From positions 3,410,001 through 3,474,000 of the forward strand of contig NZ_CP076543.1 in assembly GCF_030440515.1 (NCBI RefSeq): a stretch of DNA of 64,000 nt, written 5' to 3'. The notes beneath the pieces are model-generated. The model was not told the origin of the DNA, did not search any database, and saw only the letters and a list, made by a program, of their open reading frames with translations. Below are positions 46,359 to 55,567 of this stretch, piece after piece. The translations under genes and the position numbers were made by a program. Origin of the DNA: Streptomyces xanthophaeus. Its GTDB lineage: Bacteria; Actinomycetota; Actinomycetes; Streptomycetales; Streptomycetaceae. The stretch's first letter is position 1; the number at the start of each line of letters is the position of its first letter.

Positions 46359-46682
46359 TTAGGAGGCCTGGCCGCCGAAGATGTCGATACGGTTGCCCTC
46401 GGCAAGGGTCACGATGGCGCGCTTGGTGTTCGCACGCTTGCCGAAACCGGTCTTGGTGCGCTTGCGCTTACCCTGACGGTTGATCGTGTTGACCCCGGTG
46501 ACCTTGACCGAGAAGACCGCTTCCACGGCCTGCTTGATCTGGGTCTTGTTGGCGCCGGGCGCGACGATGAACGTGTACTTGTTCTCGTCCAGCAGCGCGT
46601 AGCTCTTCTCCGAGACAACCGGCTTGATCAGCAGGTCGCGCGGGTCAGTGAAGGTCTTGCTGGTAACGGTCGCCTCAGACAT
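46359..46682 (-). CDS. rplW: 50S ribosomal protein L23 (uL23)
   Basis: 107 aa. [24 protein letters not shown] start, TKxQIKxAVEAVFxVKV pattern and [17 protein letters not shown] loop. Docking site for trigger factor and SRP at the tunnel exit. One-base overlap with rplD. Confidence 0.98.
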   Translation of the reverse strand: MSEATVTSKTFTDPRDLLIKPVVSEKSYALLDENKYTFIVAPGANKTQIKQAVEAVFSVKVTGVNTINRQGKRKRTKTGFGKRANTKRAIVTLAEGNRIDIFGGQAS

Positions 46683-47332
46683 CAGGCGTCGCTCCCTTCG
46701 GTCTCATCGGCCTTGGGGCCAGACACGAAGGACTCGAAAGCGGCCTGAGTGAAGACCACGTCGTCAGAGACGATCACGTCGTACGTGTTCAGCTGGCCCG
46801 GCTCCAGGATGTGAACCTGGGGCAGGTTGCGGGCGGACAGCCACGCGGCCTCTTCGGCGCGGTCGACGACCAGGAGCAGGTTCTTGCGCTCCGAGATCTT
46901 GCCGAACAGCGTCTTGGCGGCCTTCGTGGAGGCGGCACCCTCGACCACGCCGGTGACGACGTGGATGCGGGAGTGACGCGCACGGTCCGAGAGGGCACCG
47001 CGGAGGGCGGCGGCCTTCATCTTCTTCGGGGTCCGCTGCGAGTAGTCACGCGGCTGCGGGCCGTGGACAACGCCACCGCCGACGAACTGCGGAGCGCGGG
47101 TGGAACCCTGGCGAGCGCGGCCGGTGCCCTTCTGGCGGTACGGCTTGCGGCCACCACCACGGACTTCGCCACGACGCTTGGTCTTGTGCGTGCCCTGACG
47201 GGCAGCAGCCAGCTGAGCGACAACGACCTGGTGGATCAGCGGAACGCTGGTCTTCGCGTCGAAGATCTCCGCGGGGAGCTCGACGGTACCGGCCTTGTCG
47301 CCTGCCGGCGAAAGGATGTCAATGGTGCTCAT
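46682..47332 (-). CDS. rplD: 50S ribosomal protein L4 (uL4)
   Basis: 216 aa from ATG 47332 ([20 protein letters not shown]). Loop [25 protein letters not shown] reaches the exit tunnel. In Escherichia coli L4 also represses the S10 operon; whether it does so here is unknown. 4 bp after rplC. Confidence 0.98.
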   Translation of the reverse strand: MSTIDILSPAGDKAGTVELPAEIFDAKTSVPLIHQVVVAQLAAARQGTHKTKRRGEVRGGGRKPYRQKGTGRARQGSTRAPQFVGGGVVHGPQPRDYSQRTPKKMKAAALRGALSDRARHSRIHVVTGVVEGAASTKAAKTLFGKISERKNLLLVVDRAEEAAWLSARNLPQVHILEPGQLNTYDVIVSDDVVFTQAAFESFVSGPKADETEGSDA

Positions 47333-47336
47333 TACC

Positions 47337-47981
47337 TCAAGCCCCCTTGGCCGCGGTACGGACCAGGACGAGGCCGCCGTTCGGACCGGGGACCGCGCCC
47401 TTGATGAGCAGCAGACCCTTCTCCGCGTCAACCGCGTGGATGGTCAGGTTCTGGGTGGTGACGCGCTCGTTACCCATACGACCGGCCATGCGCATGCCCT
47501 TGAAGACACGCCCAGGGGTGGCGCAGCCACCGATCGAACCGGGGGAGCGGTGCTTGCGCTGCACACCGTGACCGGCGCCGAGGCCCCGGAAGTTGTGCCG
47601 CTTCATGACACCGGCGAAGCCCTTGCCCTTGCTGTTGCCCGTGACGTCAACCTTGACGCCGGACTCGAACACCTCAGCAGTGATCTCCTGGCCGAGCGTG
47701 TACTCGCTGGCGTCGGAGGTGCGGAGCTCCACCAGGTGGCGGCGGGGGGTCACGTCGGCCTTGGCGAAGTGGCCCTTGAGGGGCTTGTTCACCTTGCGCG
47801 GGTCGATCTCGCCGAAGGCGATCTGGACCGACTCGTAGCCGTCGATGTCGTTCGTACGGACCTGGGTAACGACGCAGGGTCCGGCCTTGACCACGGTCAC
47901 CGGGACGACACGGTTGTTCTCGTCCCAGACCTGGGTCATGCCGAGCTTCTCGCCCAGGACGCCCTTGATCTGCTTTGCCAT
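47337..47981 (-). CDS. rplC: 50S ribosomal protein L3 (uL3)
   Basis: 214 aa. [21 protein letters not shown] start and [22 protein letters not shown], the loop near the peptidyl-transferase centre. 14 bp after rpsJ. Confidence 0.99.
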   Translation of the reverse strand: MAKQIKGVLGEKLGMTQVWDENNRVVPVTVVKAGPCVVTQVRTNDIDGYESVQIAFGEIDPRKVNKPLKGHFAKADVTPRRHLVELRTSDASEYTLGQEITAEVFESGVKVDVTGNSKGKGFAGVMKRHNFRGLGAGHGVQRKHRSPGSIGGCATPGRVFKGMRMAGRMGNERVTTQNLTIHAVDAEKGLLLIKGAVPGPNGGLVLVRTAAKGA

Positions 47982-47995
47982 CTTCTCGACGCCTC

Positions 47996-48304
47996 TCAGA
48001 GCTTGATCTCGATGTCAACGCCGGCCGGAAGGTCCAGGCGCATCAGCGAGTCAACGGTCTTGGGGGTCGGGTCGAGGATGTCGATCAGGCGCTTGTGCGT
48101 GCGCATCTCGAAGTGCTCGCGCGAGTCCTTGTACTTGTGCGGCGACTTGATGACGCAGTACACGTTCTTCTCAGTGGGCAGCGGCACCGGGCCCGCGACC
48201 GACGCACCAGTGCGCGTCACCGTCTCGACGATCTTCTTCGCCGAGGAATCGATGACCTCGTGGTCGTAGGCCTTGAGCCGGATGCGGATCTTCTGTCCCG
48301 CCAT
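47996..48304 (-). CDS. rpsJ: 30S ribosomal protein S10 (uS10)
   Basis: 102 aa. [19 protein letters not shown] start, [29 protein letters not shown] core. Also the NusB partner in antitermination in other bacteria. First gene of the S10-spc-alpha run; tuf, which often precedes it directly, is 8.9 kb away. Confidence 0.99.
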   Translation of the reverse strand: MAGQKIRIRLKAYDHEVIDSSAKKIVETVTRTGASVAGPVPLPTEKNVYCVIKSPHKYKDSREHFEMRTHKRLIDILDPTPKTVDSLMRLDLPAGVDIEIKL

Positions 48305-48773
48305 GGCTACTCCGTAGTCCTGTCTCTATGTGGAAACGCTCTGGCTCCCGGTCGGCTGCGGGACGGATCCCGCGGCCTCTCCTCCGACCCACGCGGTCGG
48401 GCGTGTCGCACTCCCTCTACAGAAAATTCCCATACGGAAATTCCCTCGTCCAAGGGGGTACGGTCCCAGTGACCGCGATTCGGGGGAGAAACACCCACCG
48501 AGTGCCTGGTGGGCACCGTGCTGACACTTCCCAGAAGATTCCCGTACGTCCGCCCCCATTGCTGCCCCGAGAGGCAGATTAAGGACGACGAGTACTGTGG
48601 GACTCGCTTCCGGTCCTCCCGGCGGGAGGCGCGCAGCATCGGCACTCAGCCGAGCAACTTGAGTAGTCTGCCATACGAGGCACGTACCTGGCCAATCGGG
48701 CCGAAGAGAATACCCCGCCACGCTGAGTGGTCAAACTGCACCACGCACATGGCGCGGCAGGGCTCTCCCCCGG
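48305..48773 (-). promoter_or_regulatory. S10 operon leader and promoter region
   Basis: 469 bp without a supported gene, with AT-richer pockets. It holds two near-copies of GAAATTCCC (48422-48431 and 48436-48445), the hairpin CGGTC-ccagt-GACCG (48461-48475), and CTGCC-ccgaga-GGCAG (48562-48577). The rpsJ promoter should lie here; TTGGAC near 48450 (minus strand) is a possible -35 but no convincing -10 pairs with it. Frames through the region lack coding character. Confidence 0.5.
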
Positions 48774-49883
48774 TCAGGAGCGGGTGAAGGTCCCGCACCC
48801 TTCGCCCTCGATGTCCTTGCTGCGGTCGTACGGGTCCGTGGCGGGCCCGGTGGGTGTCCGGCCGGTCGGCGCGTCCTGCGGGAACTGCGGGTGAAGGTGG
48901 CCGTCGGCCACCTCGCATCGCACGTTCGACCACTCCGCGTGGTGCTGGTTCAGCTGGAGCCGGTCCCCCGAGGCCGTCCAGCGCGCCGGGTCGAGCAGGG
49001 ACAGGGTGATCTGCCGGCGCACGATCGTGCGCTGCACGCTCGTTCCGCCCTTCGTCATCGGGTGGACGAAGGTGTAGTCCGTCACCACGCGCACCTCCCC
49101 GGGTTCCCCCTCCTCCACGCGCATGCTGCCGCGCACCTTGACGACGTCGCCGACGGGCTTGACCTCGGCCGGATCGAAGCGGGTGAAGAGCGTCAACGGG
49201 CTGTCCTGCTCCGTGGGCTTCGCCAGGTACTGCTCCAGCCGCTGGAGGCCGTCCGGTTGCAGGGGATCCAGGAGCGCCAGGGCTGCGGCGGGACGTTCGC
49301 CGCGCAGGGTCGCCGGGTCCAGGTTGGCCGCGACGAGGAACTGCTTGACCTGCTGCAGCGCGTCCGCGACCTTCTCCTTCGGCATCCAGCCCACGGCGGT
49401 GGCCTCGGGGACCTCGATCCCGGCGGCCCCGTCGGCCCACTGCAGGGCCGGAGACCCGCGGAAGGGTTCCTTCAGCGTCGGCAGGTCGGGGGCCACCGGG
49501 GGCGGCGGCGCGGTCGGCCGGGCCGTCTCCGCGGCCAGCGGCGCCTTCGCGGCCTCCCGGTCGGCGGTCTTGCCCGTGACCCGGTCGATGACCAGCTCGG
49601 GCCGCAGCGCGACCAGCGCGAGCCCGGCGATGAAGACGACGGCCAGAGTGGCCTTGATCCGCCGCCCGGCCCGGCCCCGCCCGCCCCGCGCCCCCCGCGG
49701 GGCGGGGCCGGTGCGCCAGCCCGCCGGATCCTGCTGGTCACGCAGCCGCTCGGTCACCATCCGGGCCCGTGCCGAGGGCTCCCGCGGCGCCTCCCCGGTG
49801 CCCGAGGAGGCTCGTTCCAGGAACGCCGCCAGCTCCTCGTCGGATATGCCCCCGCTGCGCGCGTCCTCGTCGTTCCTGCCCAT
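48774..49883 (-). CDS. Hypothetical single-pass membrane protein
   Basis: 369 aa from ATG 49883 (MGRNDEDARSGGISDEELAA). A cytosolic N-terminus of ~80 residues with an acidic helix (ISDEELAAFLERAS) precedes one membrane segment (ATLAVVFIAGLALVAL) and a ~265-residue extracellular part with Pro-rich linker. The outer domain contains WMPKEKVADALQQVKQFLVAANLD, QPDGLQRLEQYL and VRVVTDYTFVHP, and ends with two Cys (RCEVADGHL, GEGCGTF). No family recognised. Streptomycetes have similar conserved membrane proteins near anti-sigma or secretion genes, but nothing here supports that role. Follows a terminator hairpin. Confidence 0.72.
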   Translation of the reverse strand: MGRNDEDARSGGISDEELAAFLERASSGTGEAPREPSARARMVTERLRDQQDPAGWRTGPAPRGARGGRGRAGRRIKATLAVVFIAGLALVALRPELVIDRVTGKTADREAAKAPLAAETARPTAPPPPVAPDLPTLKEPFRGSPALQWADGAAGIEVPEATAVGWMPKEKVADALQQVKQFLVAANLDPATLRGERPAAALALLDPLQPDGLQRLEQYLAKPTEQDSPLTLFTRFDPAEVKPVGDVVKVRGSMRVEEGEPGEVRVVTDYTFVHPMTKGGTSVQRTIVRRQITLSLLDPARWTASGDRLQLNQHHAEWSNVRCEVADGHLHPQFPQDAPTGRTPTGPATDPYDRSKDIEGEGCGTFTRS

Positions 49884-49920
49884 GCCCCACCCCGTGTCGC
49901 ATCCGTATGTGTCCGCTACG

Positions 49921-49960
49921 GCCGAGAGGCCCCGCACCGTGCGGTGCGGGGCCTCTCGGC
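49921..49960 (-). terminator. Terminator of the flippase/glycosyltransferase operon
   Basis: GCCGAGAGGCCCCGCACC-gtgc-GGTGCGGGGCCTCTCGGC, perfect 18-bp stem, 73 bp after the flippase stop. Confidence 0.9.
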
Positions 49961-50033
49961 CACCGATCGGGCGACTGGCCGCGCCGCCGGATCATGAAAT
50001 CGTACTGCGGGAGGTGCCGGTCTCCGACGGGCC

Positions 50034-51332
50034 TCAGACCTCGGCGAGTTGCCCGTCGGTGACCGGCTCGGCGCTACGGCGCGGCACGGCGCCGCGCAGG
50101 GTCAGCAGCATCGCGGCGGCGGTGGCGAGCGAGCCGACGGCGTAGGCGAGGCCCACGCGCAGCGCGATGTCACCGGGGAGCAGGGTGATCCCGAGCAGGA
50201 CCGCGGTGCCGAACACCCAGCAGACCAGCTGGGCGCGGTGCTTGTGCAGCACCATCTGGGCCTGGCCGAGGACCATCGCCAGCATGTAGCAGGTCGTCCC
50301 GACGGCGAACCACAGGAAGTCGAGATGGCCGAACTGGCCGGCCTTGGCCCGGAACAGGACCTCGATCAGCCAGGGTCCGAGCAGCACGGCGGGCACACCG
50401 CCGACCGCGCCGAGACCGAGCACCACCAGGCAGGCCTTGCGGAGCATCCGCGCGAAGCCCAGGTGGTCGCCGGCGGCCACCACCGTGGACAGGCCGGAGA
50501 GCAGCGAGGCCTGGAGCGAGCCGAAGACGAACAACGGCACCCGGGCCAGCACCAGGGCGCTGAGCAGGGCCGAGATCAAGGCGATGCGGGTCGGCTCCAG
50601 CAGCTGGGTGCTCATCACCGCCGCGTTGACCACCACCTGCGCCAGCAGGGTGGACGCGGTCAGCGGGCCGAGGCCGCGGACCAGCTCCCGGGTGGGGAAC
50701 GCCCCGCCGGGCCGCGCCGCGCGCAGCGTCGGGGCCAGCGTGACCAGCAGGGCGATGAACGGCGCCACGACGAGGATCAGGCTGAAGGCGAGCGCCGAGT
50801 GCAGCCCGGCGGCGGCGCAGGCGAAGGCCAGCACGATCCGCAGGCCGCCGTCGACCGCGAGCTGGGAGCCGTACGCGGTGAACCGGCCGGTGCCGGCCAG
50901 GATGCCCCGCGTGAGGTAGCACAGGGCCATCCCGGCGAAGGCGCCGCCGAGCACGGCGACCATCTGGAGGTCACCGTGGAACAGCCGGTCGGCGATCGGC
51001 CGGGCGAAGACCGCGAGCGCGCCGAGGACCGCGCCGAGGACGCCCCCGGTCAGCAGTCCCGCCTTCCTGAGCACCGGCGCCGCGCCCTCACCGCGCACCG
51101 CGCGGGCGGCGACGATCCGGGTGAGCTCCTGCTCGATCGGGAAGAACAGGCCGATCCCGACGGACATCACCAGGGTCCACAGCACCGACACGCCGGCCTT
51201 CTCGGCCTCGGAGAGGCTGTGTCCGGCCACCGCGAGGTGGATGTAGGAGGCGGCGCCGAGTACGGCGGTGCCCCCCGCGACCATGGCGGTCCCGGGGGGC
51301 AGGGCTTTGAGCAGTTTCGCGATCGGGTTCAT
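50034..51332 (-). CDS. Polysaccharide flippase-like membrane protein
   Basis: 432 aa from ATG 51332 (MNPIAKLLKALPPG) with about 12 hydrophobic segments and no large loops. The pattern (FFPIEQELTRIVAARAVRGEG, MALCYLTRGILAGTGRF, the Gly/Ala-rich helices) fits the MOP exporter superfamily (Wzx/MurJ-like lipid-linked glycan flippases). Placement 25 bp after a GT2 glycosyltransferase and near dTDP-rhamnose genes supports export of a lipid-linked, rhamnose-containing oligosaccharide. Substrate unproven. Confidence 0.8.
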   Translation of the reverse strand: MNPIAKLLKALPPGTAMVAGGTAVLGAASYIHLAVAGHSLSEAEKAGVSVLWTLVMSVGIGLFFPIEQELTRIVAARAVRGEGAAPVLRKAGLLTGGVLGAVLGALAVFARPIADRLFHGDLQMVAVLGGAFAGMALCYLTRGILAGTGRFTAYGSQLAVDGGLRIVLAFACAAAGLHSALAFSLILVVAPFIALLVTLAPTLRAARPGGAFPTRELVRGLGPLTASTLLAQVVVNAAVMSTQLLEPTRIALISALLSALVLARVPLFVFGSLQASLLSGLSTVVAAGDHLGFARMLRKACLVVLGLGAVGGVPAVLLGPWLIEVLFRAKAGQFGHLDFLWFAVGTTCYMLAMVLGQAQMVLHKHRAQLVCWVFGTAVLLGITLLPGDIALRVGLAYAVGSLATAAAMLLTLRGAVPRRSAEPVTDGQLAEV

Positions 51333-51357
51333 CCCGTAGCTTTCATCGGCCGCACGC

Positions 51358-52242
51358 TCAGCGCGTGGCGTGGCGGAGCATGGCGCTGACACCGGGCCGG
51401 CCGGCGTGCTTCACAGCGCCGGGCAGCAGGGTGATCGCGTGCAGCCGGGAGGAGAGGTGCAGTCGGGAGACCTTGGCGGCGCGCGGCCAGCCGTGCCGGT
51501 CCAGGCGGTCGGCGGTCTCCACGAAGAAGCGCTTGGCCTCCTCGAAGCGGTGGCCGGTGTAGGCCTTGGCGGAGGACTCGCTCCCGGCGTGCCGGCGGTA
51601 GCTGAAGCAGACCTCCGGCGTGGTGGCCAGGGTCTCCCCCGCTACCAGCAGGTCGACGACCAGGGCGAGGTCCTGGATCACGCCCAGGTCGGTGCGGAAG
51701 CCGAAGCGCTTGACCGCCTCGGTGCGCCAGCAGATCGACGGGAAGTACAGCCAGTTCCCGCGCAGCAGGCTGACGGCCAGCTCCTCGCCGCCGAGCAGGG
51801 CCTGGCCCGGGCCCTTCGGGGAGTACAGCTTGCGCTTGGTCCGGTCGACCAGGGTGTCGTACTCACGGCCGTCGGTGCCGATCACCAGGACGCCCGGCTG
51901 GATCATCGCGGCGGCCGGCTCGCGGTCGGCCGCGGCCCGCACCACCCGCAGGTAGTTCGGGTGCATGAGGTCGTCACAGCCCATGAGCACCAGGTACTCG
52001 TACTCGGCGAGCTCGACGCAGCGGTTGAAGTTGCCGGTCACCCCGAGGTTGTGCTCGTTGCGGAAGTAGCGGACGCGGGGGTCCGCCAGCTCCTCGAACC
52101 ACTCGGGGACGCACGGCTCGCGGCCGTCGTCGACGACCGTGAGGCGCCAGTCGTCGCCGTCCTGGGCCAGGACGCTGCGGACGGCGTCCTGCATCAGTGC
52201 GACGTCGCCGTAGTACGGCAGGAGGATCTCGAAACGCGACAT
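51358..52242 (-). CDS. GT2 family glycosyltransferase
   Basis: 294 aa. N-terminal GT-A fold: FEILLPYYGDVALMQDAVRSVL, TVVDDGREP, LVLMGCDDLMHP as the DxD-type metal site, and DLALVVDLLVAGE. Adds a sugar to a glycan or lipid acceptor on the cytosolic face. No membrane segment. Nine bp after the upstream GT2 gene. Which sugar it uses is unknown; dTDP-rhamnose is a natural guess from the neighbours. Confidence 0.87.
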   Translation of the reverse strand: MSRFEILLPYYGDVALMQDAVRSVLAQDGDDWRLTVVDDGREPCVPEWFEELADPRVRYFRNEHNLGVTGNFNRCVELAEYEYLVLMGCDDLMHPNYLRVVRAAADREPAAAMIQPGVLVIGTDGREYDTLVDRTKRKLYSPKGPGQALLGGEELAVSLLRGNWLYFPSICWRTEAVKRFGFRTDLGVIQDLALVVDLLVAGETLATTPEVCFSYRRHAGSESSAKAYTGHRFEEAKRFFVETADRLDRHGWPRAAKVSRLHLSSRLHAITLLPGAVKHAGRPGVSAMLRHATR

Positions 52243-52251
52243 GTTCTCCGC

Positions 52252-53058
52252 CTAGGCCTTGGTCAGCTCGCGGGCGACCAGCTCGGCGGTGCGCTGCTGG
52301 AAGGCGGTGTACGCCGGGGTGCCGGGCGTGAACGCCTTGAGCTCGCCGGGCATCCGGCGGATCATCGCGAGCAGCAGCACGAGGCCGGCCCGGGTGAGGT
52401 AGACCATCGCCCGGAACGGGGAGGCGCTCGGCCGGCCGGTGGTCCGTTCGCGCATGGCCACGGGGATCTGGCGCACGGTGAAGCCCGAGCGGGCGGCGCC
52501 CACCATGGACTCGATGGTGTCCCCGAGGTACTCCACGGGGTACCAGCGGGCGAAGAACTCTATGAGCGGCCGGTTGCAGGCACGGAAGCCCGAGGTGGTG
52601 TCGGTGAGCTTGGTCCGGGTGATCCGCGACAGCACCACGGACAGCAGCGACATCGCCCACTTGCGCGGGCCGCGCACCGTGTAGTCGCCGTCACCGGCGA
52701 ACCGGGCGCCTATGACCAGGTCGGCGTCGCCGACCGCGAGGCGCTCCAGCAGCGCCGGCACGTACGCCGGGTCGTGCTGGCCGTCGGCGTCCACCTGGAT
52801 CGCCACGTCGTAGCCGTGCTGCTGCGCGTAGCGGTAGCCGAGCCGCATCGCGCCGCCGACACCGAGGTTGAACGGCAGCTGGGCGACGGCCGAGCCGGCG
52901 GCCCGGGCCACCTCGGCGGTGTTGTCCGCCGAACCGTCGTCGACCACGAGGGTGTCCACGTACGGCAGTTGCTGCTGGATCTCGCGCAGGACGGAGGGCA
53001 GACCGTCCTCCTCGTTCCAGGCGGGAAGAATGATCAGAACGCGACGACCGTCGTTCAC
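52252..53058 (-). CDS. GT2 family glycosyltransferase, polyprenol-phosphate type
   Basis: 268 aa from GTG 53058, which overlaps the DUF2304 stop as GTGA. Motifs ILPAWNEEDGLPSVLREI, VVDDGSADNTAEVARAAG and QVDADGQHDPAYVPALLE resemble dolichol/polyprenol-phosphate mannosyl- or glucosyl-transferases (DPM1/GtrB type), as does the late FRACNRPLIEFFARWYP. No C-terminal membrane region, but the partner DUF2304 protein may anchor it. Probably makes a polyprenol-phosphate sugar or starts a glycan. Confidence 0.87.
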   Translation of the reverse strand: MNDGRRVLIILPAWNEEDGLPSVLREIQQQLPYVDTLVVDDGSADNTAEVARAAGSAVAQLPFNLGVGGAMRLGYRYAQQHGYDVAIQVDADGQHDPAYVPALLERLAVGDADLVIGARFAGDGDYTVRGPRKWAMSLLSVVLSRITRTKLTDTTSGFRACNRPLIEFFARWYPVEYLGDTIESMVGAARSGFTVRQIPVAMRERTTGRPSASPFRAMVYLTRAGLVLLLAMIRRMPGELKAFTPGTPAYTAFQQRTAELVARELTKA

Positions 53059-53456
53059 GAATTCACCTGTGCCTCGATGGCGCCGGAATCCTCCGCGCGC
53101 GGCGACGTACTGGGGTAACCGCCCTGCTGGACGAGGTGCGCGCGGATCAGCGCGACGTCCTCCGCCAGGGTGCGGGTCTCCGCCTCCAGCCGGCTGGTCT
53201 CCCAGCTGAGGTGCAGACTCACCAGCAGGACCAGGACGAACCCGATGAAGAACACCAGGCTCACGCCGGATGCCACGCCGAGGCTCCTGGCCACCGGGTC
53301 CAGCAGGTCGGGGACGAACCCGAGCGGAGCGGCCAGCAATCCGATGGCGAGCCATATCGCCGCGTACTTCTCCCGCAGTTGCTGGCGGCGCAGCAGCTCG
53401 AGGATGTACCCCAGCACCAGAAGACCGGTGATGGAGGTCAGAACGGAGAGTCGCAC
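53055..53456 (-). CDS. DUF2304 membrane protein
   Basis: 133 aa from GTG 53456. Three hydrophobic segments (LTSITGLLVLGYILELL, YAAIWLAIGLLAAPLGF, GVSLVFFIGFVLVLLVSL) then a coiled, charged tail (WETSRLEAETRTLAEDVALI). DUF2304 proteins usually sit beside polyprenol-sugar GT2 genes, exactly as here, and may serve as membrane partners. Coupled to the GT2 gene by a GTGA overlap. Confidence 0.82.
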   Translation of the reverse strand: MRLSVLTSITGLLVLGYILELLRRQQLREKYAAIWLAIGLLAAPLGFVPDLLDPVARSLGVASGVSLVFFIGFVLVLLVSLHLSWETSRLEAETRTLAEDVALIRAHLVQQGGYPSTSPRAEDSGAIEAQVNS

Positions 53457-53529
53457 AGCGGACGGCGCCTTTCGCGCGAAGGGGCCAACATCTTTATAGG
53501 AGAAGCATATGGCACGGCACATGACGCGA

Positions 53530-53562
53530 ACGGGGCCCGAAAGGTTGCACCCCGGGCCCCGT
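53530..53562 (-). terminator. Terminator of rfbB-rfbD
   Basis: ACGGGGCCCG / CGGGCCCCGT stem with 13-nt loop, 37 bp after the rfbD stop. Confidence 0.75.
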
Positions 53563-53599
53563 GGACGACGCGCGTGTGGAGGCGATCAGCCTCTCCGGC

Positions 53600-54511
53600 T
53601 CACTTCGTGGAGGGCAGTCCCAGCAGATCAGCGAAGGCGGGGCGGGTGATCGCCTCGGCGAGCTGCTCCCGCCAGTCGGGCAGCGGTTCCAGCCCGGCGG
53701 CCGACCAGCCGTCGTGAGCAAGGACACTGAAGGCCGGGCGCGCGGCGGGGCGTACGAACGCCTCGGAGGTCGTCGGCCGGATCCGCTCGGGGTCGAGCCC
53801 GCTCAGCCGGTACGCCTCGCGCGCCAGCCCCATCCAGGTCGTACGGCCGCTCGCGGTGCCGTGGTAGACACCGGCCGGGGCCTTGCCCGCCAGCGCGGCA
53901 AGGCCGAGGTCGACCAGGCGGCGGGCGAGCGCGTAGGACCAAGTGGGCTGGCCGTGCTGGTCGTCGACCACGTCGAGGGTGTCCCGCTGGGCGGCCAGCT
54001 TCAGCATGGTGGCGACGAAGTTCGCGCCGTGCTCGCCGTACAGCCACGCGGTCCGCACGATGTAGCCGTCCTGCGGAAGCAGCTCGGCGACGGCCTGTTC
54101 CCCGACCAGCTTGGAGCGCCCGTAGGCGTTGACCGGACCGGTCTCGGCGTCCTCGCGGTACGGCTGCGTGGCATTGCCGGGCAGTACGTAGTCGGTGGAG
54201 ACGTGCAGCAGGCGCGCGCCGGCGTCGGCGCAGGCCGCCGCGAGGACGCGTACGCCGGTGCCGTTGACGGCGGTGGCTGCTTCCTCGGCGGTCTCGGCGC
54301 CGTCCACGTCGGTCCAGGCCGCGCAGTTGACGACGACCGCCGCGCCCTCGACGGCGGCCCGGACGGCTGCCGGGTCGGTGATGTCGAGGTCGGCGCGGCC
54401 CGCGCCCTCGGCTTCGATGCCGGCGTCCTTCAGGACGGCCAGGACGTCCTGGCCGAGCATTCCGGCGGCGCCGGTGACGAGCCAGCGGCCGGTTCCCGGG
54501 GTCGCGGTCAC
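53600..54511 (-). CDS. rfbD: dTDP-4-dehydrorhamnose reductase
   Basis: Last step to dTDP-L-rhamnose. 303 aa from GTG 54511, overlapping the rfbB stop as GTGA; a longer upstream frame is the rfbB shadow. Short-chain reductase fold: WLVTGAAGMLGQDVL (cofactor), NCAAWTDVDGAE, STDYVLPG and the catalytic YGRSK. Confidence 0.95.
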   Translation of the reverse strand: MTATPGTGRWLVTGAAGMLGQDVLAVLKDAGIEAEGAGRADLDITDPAAVRAAVEGAAVVVNCAAWTDVDGAETAEEAATAVNGTGVRVLAAACADAGARLLHVSTDYVLPGNATQPYREDAETGPVNAYGRSKLVGEQAVAELLPQDGYIVRTAWLYGEHGANFVATMLKLAAQRDTLDVVDDQHGQPTWSYALARRLVDLGLAALAGKAPAGVYHGTASGRTTWMGLAREAYRLSGLDPERIRPTTSEAFVRPAARPAFSVLAHDGWSAAGLEPLPDWREQLAEAITRPAFADLLGLPSTK

Positions 54512-55485
54512 TTCTGCAGCGCCGCCTTCGCCTTCAGCGGCTCCCACCAGGCACGGTTCTCGCGGTACCACTCGATGGTGGCCTTGATGCCGTCCTCGAA
54601 GGTGACCTGCGGGGCGTAGCCCAGCTCGGCGCCGATCTTGCTGATGTCGATGGAGTAGCGCAGATCGTGGCCCTTGCGGTCCTCGACGTGCTCGACCATG
54701 TCCCAGCCGAGGCCGGCGGCCTCCAGCAGGACACCGGTGAGCTCCTTGTTGGTGAGCTCGGTGCCGCCGCCGATGTTGTAGACCTCGCCGGCCCGCCCCT
54801 TGCGCATGGCCAGGTCGATGCCGCGGCAGTGGTCGGAGACGTGCAGCCAGTCGCGGACGTTGCCGCCGTTGCCGTACAGCGGGACCTTCTTGCCGTCCAT
54901 CAGGTTCGAGACGAACAGCGGGATGACCTTCTCCGGGAACTGGTAGTGCCCGTAGTTGTTGGAGCAGCGCGTGACCACGACGTCCATGCCGTGCGTGCGG
55001 GCGTAGGCCAGCGCGAGCAGGTCGGAGGAGGCCTTCGAGGCGGAGTACGGGGAGTTGGGCACCAGCGGCCACTCCTCCGTCCAGGAGCCCTCGGTGATCG
55101 AGCCGTAGACCTCGTCGGTGGAGATGTGGACGAAGCGGCCGACGCCGTGCTTGCGCGCGGAGTCGAGCAGCACCTGGGTGCCGACGACGTTGGTCATCAC
55201 GAACGGGCCCGCGCCGGCGATCGAGCGGTCCACGTGGGACTCGGCCGCGAAGTGCACGACGACATCGTGGCCGGGCATGACCTGGTCGACCGCGTCCGCG
55301 TCGCAGATGTCGCCCTTGACGAAGGTGTATCCGGGGTGGTCGGCGACCGGGGCGAGGTTGGCCTCGACGCCCGAGTACGTCAGCTTGTCGAAGACAGTGA
55401 TCTGCGCCGTGGCATCTGCAGCGAGCTGCTGGCGGACGAATTCTGAACCGATGAAGCCGGCGCCGCCGGTCACGAGGATGCGCAT
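54508..55485 (-). CDS. rfbB: dTDP-glucose 4,6-dehydratase
   Basis: Second step to dTDP-rhamnose. 325 aa. NAD-binding ILVTGGAGFIGSEFV at the start, FAAESHVDRSI, HISTDEVYG, catalytic YSASKASSD, and NNYGHYQFPEKVIPLF. Divergent from rfbA; the 82-bp gap between them must hold both promoters. Confidence 0.97.
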   Translation of the reverse strand: MRILVTGGAGFIGSEFVRQQLAADATAQITVFDKLTYSGVEANLAPVADHPGYTFVKGDICDADAVDQVMPGHDVVVHFAAESHVDRSIAGAGPFVMTNVVGTQVLLDSARKHGVGRFVHISTDEVYGSITEGSWTEEWPLVPNSPYSASKASSDLLALAYARTHGMDVVVTRCSNNYGHYQFPEKVIPLFVSNLMDGKKVPLYGNGGNVRDWLHVSDHCRGIDLAMRKGRAGEVYNIGGGTELTNKELTGVLLEAAGLGWDMVEHVEDRKGHDLRYSIDISKIGAELGYAPQVTFEDGIKATIEWYRENRAWWEPLKAKAALQK

Positions 55486-55554
55486 AATACGAAGAGTCTA
55501 GCGGTCCGCCCAACGTCACATGTGCGGAACTCTGCTCCCCCACGCCCTCTCGCA

Positions 55555-55560
55555 TAGGGT
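55555..55560 (+). promoter_or_regulatory. -10 box, leaderless start of rfbA
   Basis: TAGGGT, then TCTCCCC (7 nt), then ATG 55568; no ribosome binding site. Confidence 0.5.
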
Positions 55561-55567
55561 TCTCCCC